This document shows positions 1 to 9,002 of a DNA stretch of 64,000 nt, piece after piece. Numbering within the stretch: position 1 is the stretch's first letter; each line of letters opens with the position of its first letter. Below the pieces are notes generated by a model. That model had not been told where the DNA came from and made no database searches. It saw nothing but the letters and a program-made list of their open reading frames with translations. The position numbers and the translations under genes are program-made. The DNA comes from Methylopila sp. Yamaguchi (GTDB taxonomy: Bacteria > Pseudomonadota > Alphaproteobacteria > Rhizobiales > Methylopilaceae): NCBI RefSeq assembly GCF_002897035.1, contig NZ_BAUX01000016.1:37089-101088 (forward strand), read 5' to 3'.

Positions 1-404
<404 letters not shown>

Positions 405-1298
405 TCAGTTCCGGACATAGGCCGCGAGTTCGTCGGGCGTCCCCTTGGGGAAGGCGTCTTTCAGGTGGTCGAGAAACGCCGACACGCGGGCGCTGAGCAG
501 CCGGCGCGTGGGGTAGAGCGCCCAAAGAGCTGTCCCCGCTCCCTCCACGTCGCCCCAATGCACGAGCCGGCCGGCGGCCAGGTCGGAGCTTGCGAGCGAC
601 AGCGGCAGGCGGGCGGCGCCGACGCCCATCCGGACGGCGTCGCGCACCATCACAAGGGACGACAGGCCGAGCATGGGCTCGACCGCGACGCCGGATCTGC
701 CGGACGGCGTGACGACCTTCCAGGTTTCCGCCCCGCCGATCGCGCCGCGTACGACCGCCGGCGCGGGATCGGCGGACGTTGGGCGCGCGAGGTCGGGGCT
801 CGCCACGACCACAAGCCGGTCGTGAAGGAAGACCCGGCCGACGAGGGACGCGTCGGGCTTGGGATCGACCCGGATGACGAGGTCGTAGCCCTCCTCGATC
901 ATGTCGACGGCGCGGTCCTCCGCCGTGACCTCGAGCCGGACCTCCGGGTGTTTCAGCGCGAAGCCCGCCGCGAGCTTGCCCATGGCAGTTTGGGAGAACA
1001 GCAGCGGAGCGCTGATCCGCAGCCGCCCACGGGGCCTGCTGCCGCGCGAGGCGATCTCCGCCGCCGTCTCGTCGATCTCCGTCAGAAGAAGGCCTGTCCG
1101 CTCGAACAGCGCCCGCCCCTCCTCGGTCAGCTTGAGCGCGCGAGCGCCGCGCTCGAACAGCCGCAGGCCGAGGCTCGCCTCCAGTTCCGCCACGCGCCGG
1201 GAGAGCGTCGCCTTCGGCCGCCTCGCGGCGCGCGCCGCCTTCCCGAACCCGCCATGGCGGGCGACGAGGGTGAAGTCGGCCAGTGCCAGCAGATCCAT
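405..1298 (-). CDS. LysR-family transcriptional regulator
   Basis: 297 residues, the usual LysR length. Residues 1-60 form the winged helix-turn-helix (MDLLALADFTLVARHGGFGKAA, then SRRVAELEASLGLRLFER), followed by the two-lobed substrate-binding domain. The longer reading frame upstream adds no family-like sequence, so the MDLLALADF start is chosen. The gene is transcribed away from an NmrA-type reductase gene 103 bp away. Divergent LysR/target pairs are typical, so it probably controls that gene. The effector is unknown. Confidence 0.9.
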   Translation of the reverse strand: MDLLALADFTLVARHGGFGKAARAARRPKATLSRRVAELEASLGLRLFERGARALKLTEEGRALFERTGLLLTEIDETAAEIASRGSRPRGRLRISAPLLFSQTAMGKLAAGFALKHPEVRLEVTAEDRAVDMIEEGYDLVIRVDPKPDASLVGRVFLHDRLVVVASPDLARPTSADPAPAVVRGAIGGAETWKVVTPSGRSGVAVEPMLGLSSLVMVRDAVRMGVGAARLPLSLASSDLAAGRLVHWGDVEGAGTALWALYPTRRLLSARVSAFLDHLKDAFPKGTPDELAAYVRN

Positions 1299-1401
1299 CT
1301 GTTCCACCTGTGAGACGGCGCGTCCAGATATAGCGGCTATCGGCACGCCTGTGGATCGATGATTTTCGGGTTGTCTCACATCCCGAACAGGAGCTGCCCC
1401 A

Positions 1402-2271
1402 ATGACCATTCTCGTCACCGGCGCCACCGGCCGCATCGGCCGCCAGGTCATCGCTCAACTCGTCACCCGCGGCGCCGAGGTGCGCGCGCTTACCCGGGAC
1501 CCGTCCAAGGCCAGCTTCCCGGCCGGCGTGGAGGTCGCGCAGGGCGATCTGCTCGACATCGGATCGCTGCGGAAGGCGTTCGACGGCGTCACGACGCTGT
1601 TCCTGCTGAACGCCGTCGCGGGCGACGAATTCACCCAGGCCAACGTCACGTTGAACGTCGCGCGCGAGGCGGGCGTCGAGCGGGTCGTCTATCTGTCGGT
1701 GTTCCACGCCGACCGCTTCGCGAACGTGCCCCACTTCGCGGTGAAGTCGGGCGCGGAACGCATGCTGGCGCAGATGGGCTTCAGCGCGACGATCCTGCGC
1801 GCGTCCTACTTCATAGACAACGAGGTGATGGTCAAAGACGTCATCGCGAACCACGGCGTCTATCCCATGCCGATCGGAACCAAGGGCGTCGCCATGGTCG
1901 ACGGTCGCGACATCGCGGAAGTCGCCGCGATCGAGCTGATCCGTCGCGACCGGGCGCCGGGCAAGCTGCCGGTGGAGACCATCAATCTCGTCGGCCCGGA
2001 CACCCTGACCGGTCCGGACGTCGCCGCGATCTGGTCCGAGGCGCTCGGCCGTCCGGTCGTCTACGGCGGCGACGATCCCAGCGGTTTCGAGCAGACCATG
2101 GCGAGCTTCATGCCGGGGTGGATGGCCTACGAGATGCGCCTCATGGCCGAGCGCTACGTCAGCGACGGCATGATCCCGGACGCCGGCGACGTCGAACGAC
2201 TGACCGAGATCCTCGGACGGCCGCTGCGCTCCTATCGAGACTTCGCCGCCCAGTTCGCAACCGCCGCCTGA
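1402..2271 (+). CDS. NmrA-like NAD(P)-binding reductase (atypical SDR)
   Basis: 289 residues. The N-terminus MTILVTGATGRIGRQV is a Rossmann dinucleotide-binding loop (TGATGRIG at residues 6-13). The rest follows the NmrA/HSCARG and quinone-oxidoreductase-2 pattern: a short domain that either senses NADP or reduces quinone-like substrates in the cytoplasm. The classical YxxxK catalytic pair is not obvious, as is usual for this atypical SDR group. The gene is divergent from a LysR regulator and ends before a strong terminator at 2306-2349. The substrate is unknown. Confidence 0.88.
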   Translation: MTILVTGATGRIGRQVIAQLVTRGAEVRALTRDPSKASFPAGVEVAQGDLLDIGSLRKAFDGVTTLFLLNAVAGDEFTQANVTLNVAREAGVERVVYLSVFHADRFANVPHFAVKSGAERMLAQMGFSATILRASYFIDNEVMVKDVIANHGVYPMPIGTKGVAMVDGRDIAEVAAIELIRRDRAPGKLPVETINLVGPDTLTGPDVAAIWSEALGRPVVYGGDDPSGFEQTMASFMPGWMAYEMRLMAERYVSDGMIPDAGDVERLTEILGRPLRSYRDFAAQFATAA

Positions 2272-2305
2272 AATGCGGCCGCGGAGCCGGCGACATGGCC
2301 GGTCT

Positions 2306-2349
2306 CCCCTCTGAGGCGGCGGGCTCGGACGCTCGCCGCCTCAGAGGGG
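2306..2349. terminator. Bidirectional terminator hairpin
   Basis: A perfect 16-bp GC-rich stem (left arm 2306-2321, right arm 2334-2349) with a 12-base loop sits between the convergent reductase (stop 2271) and PNPOx gene (stop 2363). There is no long T run on either side, so termination may depend on the hairpin alone or on Rho. Confidence 0.75.
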
Positions 2350-2362
2350 CGCTGCCCCGGCC

Positions 2363-3049
2363 TCACCGGACTGGACCGGGTTGATCCCCGCGTCCGCGGG
2401 GCCCGGTCGTCGAGTGCTCTTCCAGCAGTCGACGCAATCGTTGGTTTTCCTCCCGCAGACTCCCGATTTCGTCCCGTACGGGCGCGAGCGCATGCTCCAG
2501 TTCTCCTAGCGTAAAGCGCGGGGTGATGTGCTGCGGGCAGTTCCAGTCGAAGGCCTCGACCCGAATGATCGCCGCGCGCTCGATCACGGCCTCGTAGTCC
2601 GGCATCGCGACCGCGTCGAGAAGCGACGGATCGGCGTCCGCGTCCAGCATCTCCAGACGGCCGAAGATCTTCAGCCGCCGCCGGTGCCCGTAGTCCATGA
2701 GAAAGAGCGAAACCCGGTCGTCGGCTGAGACGTTGCCCGTCGTGACGTACTGCATGTTGCCCCGGAAGTCCGCGAAAGCCAGCGTCCGCTCGTCGAGGAC
2801 CCGCAAGAAGCCCTTTGGCCCGCCGCGGTGCTGCACATAGGGCCAGCCGGTTTCGGAGACGCTCGCGAGATAGAACCCGTCGCGGTCCGCTATGAAGGCC
2901 TTTTCCGGTTCGTCGAGCCGGTCGTTGCGGACCGGCCCGTCCGGATTCAGCGTCCCGTCCAGCCGCGCGTACTGCGCCGCGCCGCCATAGCGCGCGCGGG
3001 CCGCCATGACCGAAGGCGTGGACGCAAGCTGCAGCCACTTGTGAACCAT
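2363..3049 (-). CDS. Pyridoxamine 5'-phosphate oxidase-like flavin-binding protein
   Basis: 228 residues with an FMN-binding split-barrel fold. Typical blocks are visible: EKAFIADRDGFYLASVSETGWPYVQHRGGPKGFL and the later DYGHRRRLKIFGR segment (quoted pieces are from residues about 47-135). Members of this family reduce or bind flavin or heme cofactors; the substrate here is unknown. The C-terminus (about 190-215) is a charged coiled coil (EIGSLREENQRLRRLLEEH) beyond the barrel. The ATG at 3049 has a GGAGGCGG ribosome site. It follows the metallo-hydrolase gene by 32 bp and is probably in the same transcript. Confidence 0.85.
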   Translation of the reverse strand: MVHKWLQLASTPSVMAARARYGGAAQYARLDGTLNPDGPVRNDRLDEPEKAFIADRDGFYLASVSETGWPYVQHRGGPKGFLRVLDERTLAFADFRGNMQYVTTGNVSADDRVSLFLMDYGHRRRLKIFGRLEMLDADADPSLLDAVAMPDYEAVIERAAIIRVEAFDWNCPQHITPRFTLGELEHALAPVRDEIGSLREENQRLRRLLEEHSTTGPRGRGDQPGPVR

Positions 3050-3081
3050 GTCCGCCTCCTGACACGCGGGCTCGTTCCGGA

Positions 3082-4047
3082 TCAGTCCTGGTAGGCCCAA
3101 TCCGCCGGCGCCCAGCTCAACCGGCCCCGGTCGGAGACGAGTCTGCCCAGCCCGGGGAACGGCATGTGCGTCGCCGCGATCAGCGCGCCTTCCTCCGCCG
3201 CGCGCGGGAAGAACCGGTCCCGCATTGCCTGCGCGGCCGGACGGTCCTGCTCGAACAGGAAGGCCACGTCCGTGCCCATTCGGGGGTGGACCACCGGGAA
3301 GATCATGTCCGAGACCATGATTAGGCTCTGGGAGCCGTCTTCGATCCGCACGCCGATATGGCCGGGCGTGTGGCCCGTCAGGTCGACGAGCCAGACGCCG
3401 CGCATGATCTGGTGGTCGCCCTCGGTCGTCTGAAGCTTGGGATAGAGCCGCACGAGGTCGGACGCGAACCGGAAGCTGGTCTGGAGGTAGTCGGGCGCGC
3501 GCGCTTGCTTCGCCGGGTCGGTCCAGTGGGCGACGTCGCGGCGGTCCACATAGACCTCCGCCTTCGGAAAACGGCGCTCGCCGCCCGCGATCAGCCCGCC
3601 CATGTGGTCCTGATGCAGGTGGGTCACGACCACGGCGTCGATCTGGTCGGGGCGCAGGCCGCGGGCTGAGAGCGCCTCTGGTAGGCGGCCGGTCTGGCCG
3701 ATCGAGCCGGCGGGTCCGGCGTCGATCAGGATGCGGCTCGCGCCGTCTTCGACCAGGTACTGGTTGAACAGGAACCGGACGCCGCTCGGTCGCGCGGAAA
3801 ACTGCGCTTTGGCCTCGGCTTCGACCTGCGCCGGCGTCCGTCCCGGAAAGTAGCTGAAGGGCATGTCGGCGTAGCCGTCCGACAGAGCCGTCACCGTGAA
3901 GCGGCCGATCTTGATCTGCGCGAGCGGCGTCACTGCGGGGGACGAAGGCGGGGTCGCTGCGAGGGCGACAGGGGCCTGCGTGGCCACGCCAAAGGCGGCG
4001 CCGGCGAGGCCAAGGCCCAGAGTCCGACGGGAGAGGGAGACAACCAT
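3082..4047 (-). CDS. Exported metallo-beta-lactamase-fold hydrolase
   Basis: 321 residues. The N-terminus has a twin-arginine-like export signal (SLSRRTLGLGLAGAAFG, cleavage near ALAA at residue 30). The metal motif HLHQDH is at 143-148 and a second histidine lies in TGHTPGHIGV (about 229), giving a binuclear zinc site. The family includes lactonases, lactamases and glyoxalase II-like enzymes; the long N-terminal segment before the motif resembles quorum-quenching lactonase-like MBL proteins, but substrate is not assignable. Start 4047 is chosen for the signal peptide. Divergent from a LysR regulator. Confidence 0.88.
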   Translation of the reverse strand: MVVSLSRRTLGLGLAGAAFGVATQAPVALAATPPSSPAVTPLAQIKIGRFTVTALSDGYADMPFSYFPGRTPAQVEAEAKAQFSARPSGVRFLFNQYLVEDGASRILIDAGPAGSIGQTGRLPEALSARGLRPDQIDAVVVTHLHQDHMGGLIAGGERRFPKAEVYVDRRDVAHWTDPAKQARAPDYLQTSFRFASDLVRLYPKLQTTEGDHQIMRGVWLVDLTGHTPGHIGVRIEDGSQSLIMVSDMIFPVVHPRMGTDVAFLFEQDRPAAQAMRDRFFPRAAEEGALIAATHMPFPGLGRLVSDRGRLSWAPADWAYQD

Positions 4048-4193
4048 GAGACAAGCTCCAAAAGGGGTGACCGGCGAACGCGCTCGTCCTGCTCGGCGCC
4101 CCAGAGTTCGTGGCTGGACCAAAGTAGACCCTCCCTCCAAAGCGCAGTATCTGTCGAAGTCGGGAAGCTTCCTCTCATTCCATGGAAGGCGCG

Positions 4194-5084
4194 ATGGACC
4201 GTCTCGAGAGCATGTCGGTGCTGCTCGCCGTGGTGGAGGAAGGGAGCCTGTCGGGCGCGTCGCGGCGCCTGCGCGCGCCTCTTGCGACGGTGAGCCGGAG
4301 GGTGGCGGAGCTGGAGACGCACTTGGGGACGCAGCTTCTCGTGCGCACGAGCCGCCGCATACAGCTCACGGACGCCGGCCGGGTCTATGTCGAGGCGGCG
4401 AAGCGCATCCTCGAGCAGGTCGAGGAGGCGGAGCGGGACGCGGCGGGCGAGCACAGCGCGCCCCGAGGCGAGCTCAGCATGACGGCCCCAATCGTGTTCG
4501 GCCGGACGCACGTGCTGCCAATCGCACTCGGTTTCCTTAAGGAGCATCCGGAGATCGACCTAAAGCTTCTCCTCGACGACCGTCAGGTGAGCCTGGCCGA
4601 GGAGCACGTCGATCTCGCCGTCCGCATCGGCCATCTGGTCGACAGCGATCTCCGGGCGACGAAAGTCGGCGAGGTGCGGCTGGTCTGCTGCGCGAGCCCC
4701 GCGTACCTCGCCAATCGCGGCGCCCCAGCGGCGCCTAGGGACCTTTCGGCGCACGACGGGGTCACGTTCAGGGGCTTCAAGACCGCGCCGGAGTGGCGCT
4801 ACCGCGGCGATACGGGCGTATGGGCCGCCGAACCCCGCCAGCGGCTTGCGGTGAACTCGACGGAAGCCGCCGTCGCCGCCGCGGCGGCGGGGCTCGGCGT
4901 TGCACGCCTTCTATCCTACCAGATCGAGCAGGAGCTGCGGTCCGGCGCGCTCGTCCCGATCCTCGAAGACTTCGCCCCCGAGCCCTTGCCGGTGAACCTC
5001 GTGTGCCCCGAAACGAGTTTGCGGCTGCGCAAGGTCCGCGTCTTTCTTGATTGGACGGCCCCGCGGCTCCGGGCTCGTCTCTGA
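4194..5084 (+). CDS. LysR-family transcriptional regulator
   Basis: 296 residues from the ATG at 4194, which has GGAAGG five bases upstream; an in-frame ATG at 4182 is also possible. The N-terminal winged helix (MDRLESMSVLLAVVEEGSLSGASRRL) is followed by an effector domain ending near residue 290. It is transcribed away from the exported metallo-hydrolase and is likely to regulate the hydrolase/PNPOx pair. It is the second LysR/enzyme divergent pair in this 5-kb stretch. Confidence 0.9.
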   Translation: MDRLESMSVLLAVVEEGSLSGASRRLRAPLATVSRRVAELETHLGTQLLVRTSRRIQLTDAGRVYVEAAKRILEQVEEAERDAAGEHSAPRGELSMTAPIVFGRTHVLPIALGFLKEHPEIDLKLLLDDRQVSLAEEHVDLAVRIGHLVDSDLRATKVGEVRLVCCASPAYLANRGAPAAPRDLSAHDGVTFRGFKTAPEWRYRGDTGVWAAEPRQRLAVNSTEAAVAAAAAGLGVARLLSYQIEQELRSGALVPILEDFAPEPLPVNLVCPETSLRLRKVRVFLDWTAPRLRARL

Positions 5085-5342
5085 CGGCTCGGCGCTCCGT
5101 CCCACCCCATTCGCTCCTCTGACAAGGCTGCCGCCCTCGTCTCGCCAGAGGATGGCAGGCGGCGTCTTCGCCCGCGTTCAAACGTTCCGGTCAGGTGGAC
5201 GAGTTCGGCCGTCGCTCAGGGCGTGTCCCAAATGAGGGACATTCCCCGCTTCAAAGAGACCCACACCGCCCTAGCGCGGCGGCGATGCGGTAGCGTTGAG
5301 TTTGGATCATCGGCCCTTGCCACCATCCGCCGCCGTCCGCTA

Positions 5343-5362
5343 TGTAACATTATAACGTTACA
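5343..5362. promoter_or_regulatory. Zur-like zinc operator
   Basis: TGTAACATTATAACGTTACA is an imperfect palindrome (18 of 20 positions symmetrical) in an AT-rich patch within otherwise GC-rich DNA, ending 13 bp before the ZigA start. Its symmetry and core resemble proteobacterial Zur boxes (GTTATANNATAAC type). The zinc-related genes downstream support the call. Zur itself is not in the window. The remaining intergenic sequence from 5085 shows nothing else. Confidence 0.7.
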
Positions 5363-5375
5363 CGCGAGGTGCGCC

Positions 5376-6590
5376 ATGGCCAACGATCGCCTGCCCGTCA
5401 CTGTCCTTTCGGGCTTTCTGGGCGCAGGGAAGACGACGCTGCTGAACCACATTCTGAGAAACCGCGACGGCTTGAAGGTCGCGGTGATCGTCAACGACAT
5501 GTCGGAGGTCAACATCGACGCCGATCTCGTGCGCGACGGAGGCGCGGAGCTGTCGCGCAGCGACGAGAAGCTCGTGGAGATGACCAACGGATGCATCTGC
5601 TGCACCCTGCGCGACGACCTTCTGACGGAGGTTCGGCGGCTCGCCGCGGAGCGCCGGTTCGATCATCTCGTGATCGAGTCAACGGGCGTGTCGGAACCGC
5701 TTCCCGTCGCAGCCACCTTCGATTTCCGCGACGAAGACGGCCTCTCGCTGTCGGACGTCGCCCGGCTCGACACCATGGTGACCGTCGTCGACGGCGCGAA
5801 CCTGCTGCGTGATTTTTCAAGCCGCGACTTCCTGAAGGACCGCGGCGAGACCGCCGGCGCTGACGACGTCCGGACGCTTGTCGACCTTCTTACCGAGCAG
5901 ATCGAGTTCGCGGACGTCGTCGTTCTGAACAAGGCGGCCGAGGTCGACGCCGCCATGAGGGCGACGGTGCGGGGCGTGATCCGCTCGCTCAACGGCGACG
6001 CGAAAATCATCGACGCCGATTTCGGCCGCGTGCCTCTCCGCGAGGTTCTCGGAACCGGGCGCTTCGATTTCGATCGGGCGCGCCGAAACCCGCTCTGGAT
6101 CAAGGAGCTTTTCGGGTTCAGGGACCACGTCCCCGAGACCGAAGAGTACGGCGTCTCGAGCTTCGTCTTCCGCGCACGCCGTCCGTTCGAGCCGCAACGG
6201 TTCGCGGAGTTCCTGGCGCGGGACTGGCCCGGCCTCGTGCGCGCAAAGGGGCATTTCTGGCTCGCGACCCGGCCGGACTGGGCGGGCGACATGTCGCTCG
6301 CCGGCTCGATCTGCCGGACGGAAGCCGGTGGGGCCTGGTGGGCCGCCACCCCGCGCGAACGCTGGCCGGCGTCCGAGGAGTGGCGCGCATGGCTCAACGC
6401 CCGCTGGGACGAGACCTGGGGCGATCGCCGGCAGGAGCTCGTGTTCATCGGGGTGGGGCTGCAGGAGGCGCCGATCCGCGAAGCGCTCGAAGCCGCGCTC
6501 GTCGGACCGGACAAGCCGACCGAGCGGGACTGGAAGGCCTTCGCCCGGCTGCCTGACCCGTTTCCGGCCTGGACCAGGGACGCGGCCTGA
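5376..6590 (+). CDS. zigA: Zinc metallochaperone GTPase, COG0523 (ZigA type)
   Basis: 404 residues. Walker [10 protein letters not shown] at 13-21, the metal-binding CxCC motif in NGCICCTLR (Cys 73, 75, 76), and the [12 protein letters not shown] switch region place it in the G3E/CobW superfamily, COG0523. Length and the [10 protein letters not shown] block fit the ZigA branch, made under zinc starvation to deliver zinc to client enzymes. The start at 5376 is chosen over an upstream in-frame ATG because it follows the operator and a GAGGTG ribosome site. It lies 72 bp before a TonB receptor gene, probably one operon. Confidence 0.88.
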   Translation: MANDRLPVTVLSGFLGAGKTTLLNHILRNRDGLKVAVIVNDMSEVNIDADLVRDGGAELSRSDEKLVEMTNGCICCTLRDDLLTEVRRLAAERRFDHLVIESTGVSEPLPVAATFDFRDEDGLSLSDVARLDTMVTVVDGANLLRDFSSRDFLKDRGETAGADDVRTLVDLLTEQIEFADVVVLNKAAEVDAAMRATVRGVIRSLNGDAKIIDADFGRVPLREVLGTGRFDFDRARRNPLWIKELFGFRDHVPETEEYGVSSFVFRARRPFEPQRFAEFLARDWPGLVRAKGHFWLATRPDWAGDMSLAGSICRTEAGGAWWAATPRERWPASEEWRAWLNARWDETWGDRRQELVFIGVGLQEAPIREALEAALVGPDKPTERDWKAFARLPDPFPAWTRDAA

Positions 6591-6593
6591 CCA

Positions 6594-6625
6594 GTCCCGG
6601 TGGAGACGCTCGTCCCCACCGGGAC
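6594..6625 (+). other. Intercistronic hairpin between zigA and the receptor gene
   Basis: A perfect 10-bp stem (GTCCCGGTGG at 6594-6603 with its complement at 6616-6625) with a 12-base loop. There is no T tract, so it may be an mRNA-processing or attenuating element setting the ratio of the two gene products rather than a full terminator. Confidence 0.5.
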
Positions 6626-6646
6626 GATCCAAGAGACGATCCAAGA
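6623..6646 (+). repeat. Perfect 12-bp tandem duplication
   Basis: GACGATCCAAGA occurs twice head to tail (6623-6634 and 6635-6646), partly inside the right arm of the preceding hairpin and just before the receptor start. It looks like slippage duplication in the leader. Confidence 0.85.
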
Positions 6647-6662
6647 CTTCATCGGGGACATC

Positions 6663-8852
6663 ATGAACATCTCTCAACGGACGAGGAGCGGGCTCCTCGC
6701 GACGGCGGCGTGCGTCTGCCTGTCGGCAGGCGAAGGACGCGCGCAGGAAGCGACGGAGCTCGAGGAGATCTTCGTCACGGCGCCCAGCCCGATCCGGTCC
6801 CGCGACCGGCCCGCGGGCGGGTCGGACCTCGAAGGCGTGCTGCCGGTCGCAACCGACGCGTTCGCGCCCGTGACCGTCGTGCCGAGGGACGAGATCGTGC
6901 GGCGCCAGCCGTTCTCGCTGGGCGACGCGCTGCGCGACAAGCCGGGGCTGAGCGGGTCCACCTTCGCGCCGGGCGCCGCCGACCGGCCGATCATCCGCGG
7001 GCTCGATGGTCCGCGCGTCCGCATCCTAGAGAACGGCCTCGGCGTGCACGACGTCTCGGCGCTCGGCGAGGATCACGCCGTTCCGGTGAACCCGCTCGTC
7101 GCCGACCAGATCGAGGTGGTCCGAGGCCCGGCGACGCTGCGCTACGGCTCGTCCGCGATCGGCGGCGTGGTGAGCGTCGAGAACGGGCGGATACCGCAGG
7201 CCGAACCCGCTGGGGGCCACTCCGCGGAGGCCACCGCTGGTCTGTCATCCGTCGATCGGGGGCGTTCGGTCGCCGCGCGCATCGACGCGGGGCACGACGG
7301 CTTCGCGCTGCACGCCGACGGCTTCGCCACGAAATCCGGAAACTACGACACGCCGGACGGCCGGCAGGCCAACTCCGCGACGCAGTCGACGGGCGGCGCA
7401 ATCGGCCTCTCGAAGGTCTTCGACCGGGGCTATGTCGGGCTGTCCTACAGCCATTACGACTCGTTCTACCACGTGCCCGGCGGCGAATCCGCGGAGCTGA
7501 ACACCCGCCTCGATCCCCGGCAGGACAAGCTTCAGGCGCAGGGCGAATACCGCTTCGAGGGCGGCCCCATCGAGGCGCTGCGGTTCTGGATCAACGCGTC
7601 GCGCTACAAACACCGCGAGTTCGGCCTCGAGGAGCACGACCACGAGCACGAGCACAGCGGCGATCATGATCACGACCACGAGAATCATGAGGAGGTCGCG
7701 GAAGACGGCGTCCATGGCGTTTTCCGCAACCGCGAGGCCGAGGCGCGCGTCGAGCTGCAGCACGCGCCCGTCGCCCTGTCCCTTGGCGGCTTAACCGGCG
7801 CGTTCGGGGTTCAGGCCGGCCGCGGCAAGTTGAAGACTTCCGGCGAAGCCGAGGGGCTGATCGCGCCGACGGACACCAAGACGGTCGCGGCCTACGTCTT
7901 CGAACAGCTCGACTTCGGCGGCGGGTTCAAGGTCCAGGGCGCAGCCCGCATCGAACACGCCGACATCGACGGAACCGCGACCACATTCCCCGGCCTCCTC
8001 CCGGACGGAAGCGATCCGGTGAACAGGGGCCGCGACCGGCGCTTCACCCCCGTTAGCGGCAGCATCGGCCTGCTGCAGGAGCTGCCGCACGGCTTCGTCG
8101 CAAGCCTGACGGGGCAGTATGTCGAGCGCGCTCCGAGCGGGCTCGAGCTGTTCTCGCGCGGCTCACACCACGCCGCCGGCCTGTTCGAGATCGGAGATCC
8201 GAACCTGAAGCTCGAGAAGGCGAAGTCGGTGGAGCTCGGTCTTCGCCGAGCGGAAGGGTCGCTGCGGCTCGACGCCAGCGCCTATTACACGCGCTACAGC
8301 GGCTTCATTTACCGCCGGCTGACCGGCGTCGAATGCGGCCACGACTTCGACAGCTGCGGTGAGGAGCACGAGTTCGACCAGAGCGTCTATTCGCAGAAGA
8401 GCGCCAAATTCTACGGCGCTGAGATCTCCGCGCAGTTCGACGCGGTGACCATGGGCCGCCACGTCTTCGGCGTCGACGGCCAGTACGACTTCGTCCGCGC
8501 CACGTTCACGGACGGCGCTAACGTTCCGAGGGTTCCGCCGCATAGGCTCGGGGGCGGCGTGTTCTGGCGCAGCGAGGACGGTTTTTACGCCCGCGTCGGC
8601 TTGCTGCACGCCTTCGCGCAGACGAGGAGCGGCGAGTTGGAGAGCCGGACGCCCGGCTACGACAACCTCAAGGCGGAGTTTAGCTACACACGCGCTTTCG
8701 ATCGCCAGGCGACGCGCGTCAACTCGATCACCGTGGGTCTCGTCGGCGACAACCTGCTGAACGACCGGATCCGGAACGCGGCGTCGTTTAAGAAGGACGA
8801 AATTCTGCTGCCCGGCGCGGGCGTGCGCGCCTTCGTGCGCGCACGGTTCTGA
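6663..8852 (+). CDS. znuD: TonB-dependent outer-membrane receptor, ZnuD-like zinc importer
   Basis: 729 residues. A signal peptide (MNISQRTRSGLLATAACVCLS, cleavage near GRAQ, residue 28) precedes a TonB-box-like segment and plug domain (PIIRGLDGPRVRILENG; DQIEVVRGPATLRYG), then a 22-strand barrel ending in aromatic VRARF. A surface-loop-like stretch at about 323-344 is crowded with His and acidic residues (HDHEHEHSGDHDHDHENHEE), as in zinc receptors such as ZnuD. Position behind a Zur-like operator and ZigA supports zinc uptake. Specificity is inferred. Confidence 0.82.
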   Translation: MNISQRTRSGLLATAACVCLSAGEGRAQEATELEEIFVTAPSPIRSRDRPAGGSDLEGVLPVATDAFAPVTVVPRDEIVRRQPFSLGDALRDKPGLSGSTFAPGAADRPIIRGLDGPRVRILENGLGVHDVSALGEDHAVPVNPLVADQIEVVRGPATLRYGSSAIGGVVSVENGRIPQAEPAGGHSAEATAGLSSVDRGRSVAARIDAGHDGFALHADGFATKSGNYDTPDGRQANSATQSTGGAIGLSKVFDRGYVGLSYSHYDSFYHVPGGESAELNTRLDPRQDKLQAQGEYRFEGGPIEALRFWINASRYKHREFGLEEHDHEHEHSGDHDHDHENHEEVAEDGVHGVFRNREAEARVELQHAPVALSLGGLTGAFGVQAGRGKLKTSGEAEGLIAPTDTKTVAAYVFEQLDFGGGFKVQGAARIEHADIDGTATTFPGLLPDGSDPVNRGRDRRFTPVSGSIGLLQELPHGFVASLTGQYVERAPSGLELFSRGSHHAAGLFEIGDPNLKLEKAKSVELGLRRAEGSLRLDASAYYTRYSGFIYRRLTGVECGHDFDSCGEEHEFDQSVYSQKSAKFYGAEISAQFDAVTMGRHVFGVDGQYDFVRATFTDGANVPRVPPHRLGGGVFWRSEDGFYARVGLLHAFAQTRSGELESRTPGYDNLKAEFSYTRAFDRQATRVNSITVGLVGDNLLNDRIRNAASFKKDEILLPGAGVRAFVRARF

Positions 8853-9002
8853 ACGCGAAGGAAGAGGATGAAATCTCACGGGCGACGGGGCTCTCCTCCG
8901 TCGACTCCGGGCTCGATCGGCTCGCAGGGGAGACGGCCCCGGAGGCGCCGCCCGCGCGAGCGCACATTGCTTTTTGCGATTGCGCCGGCGCCGCCCGAGC
9001 GC

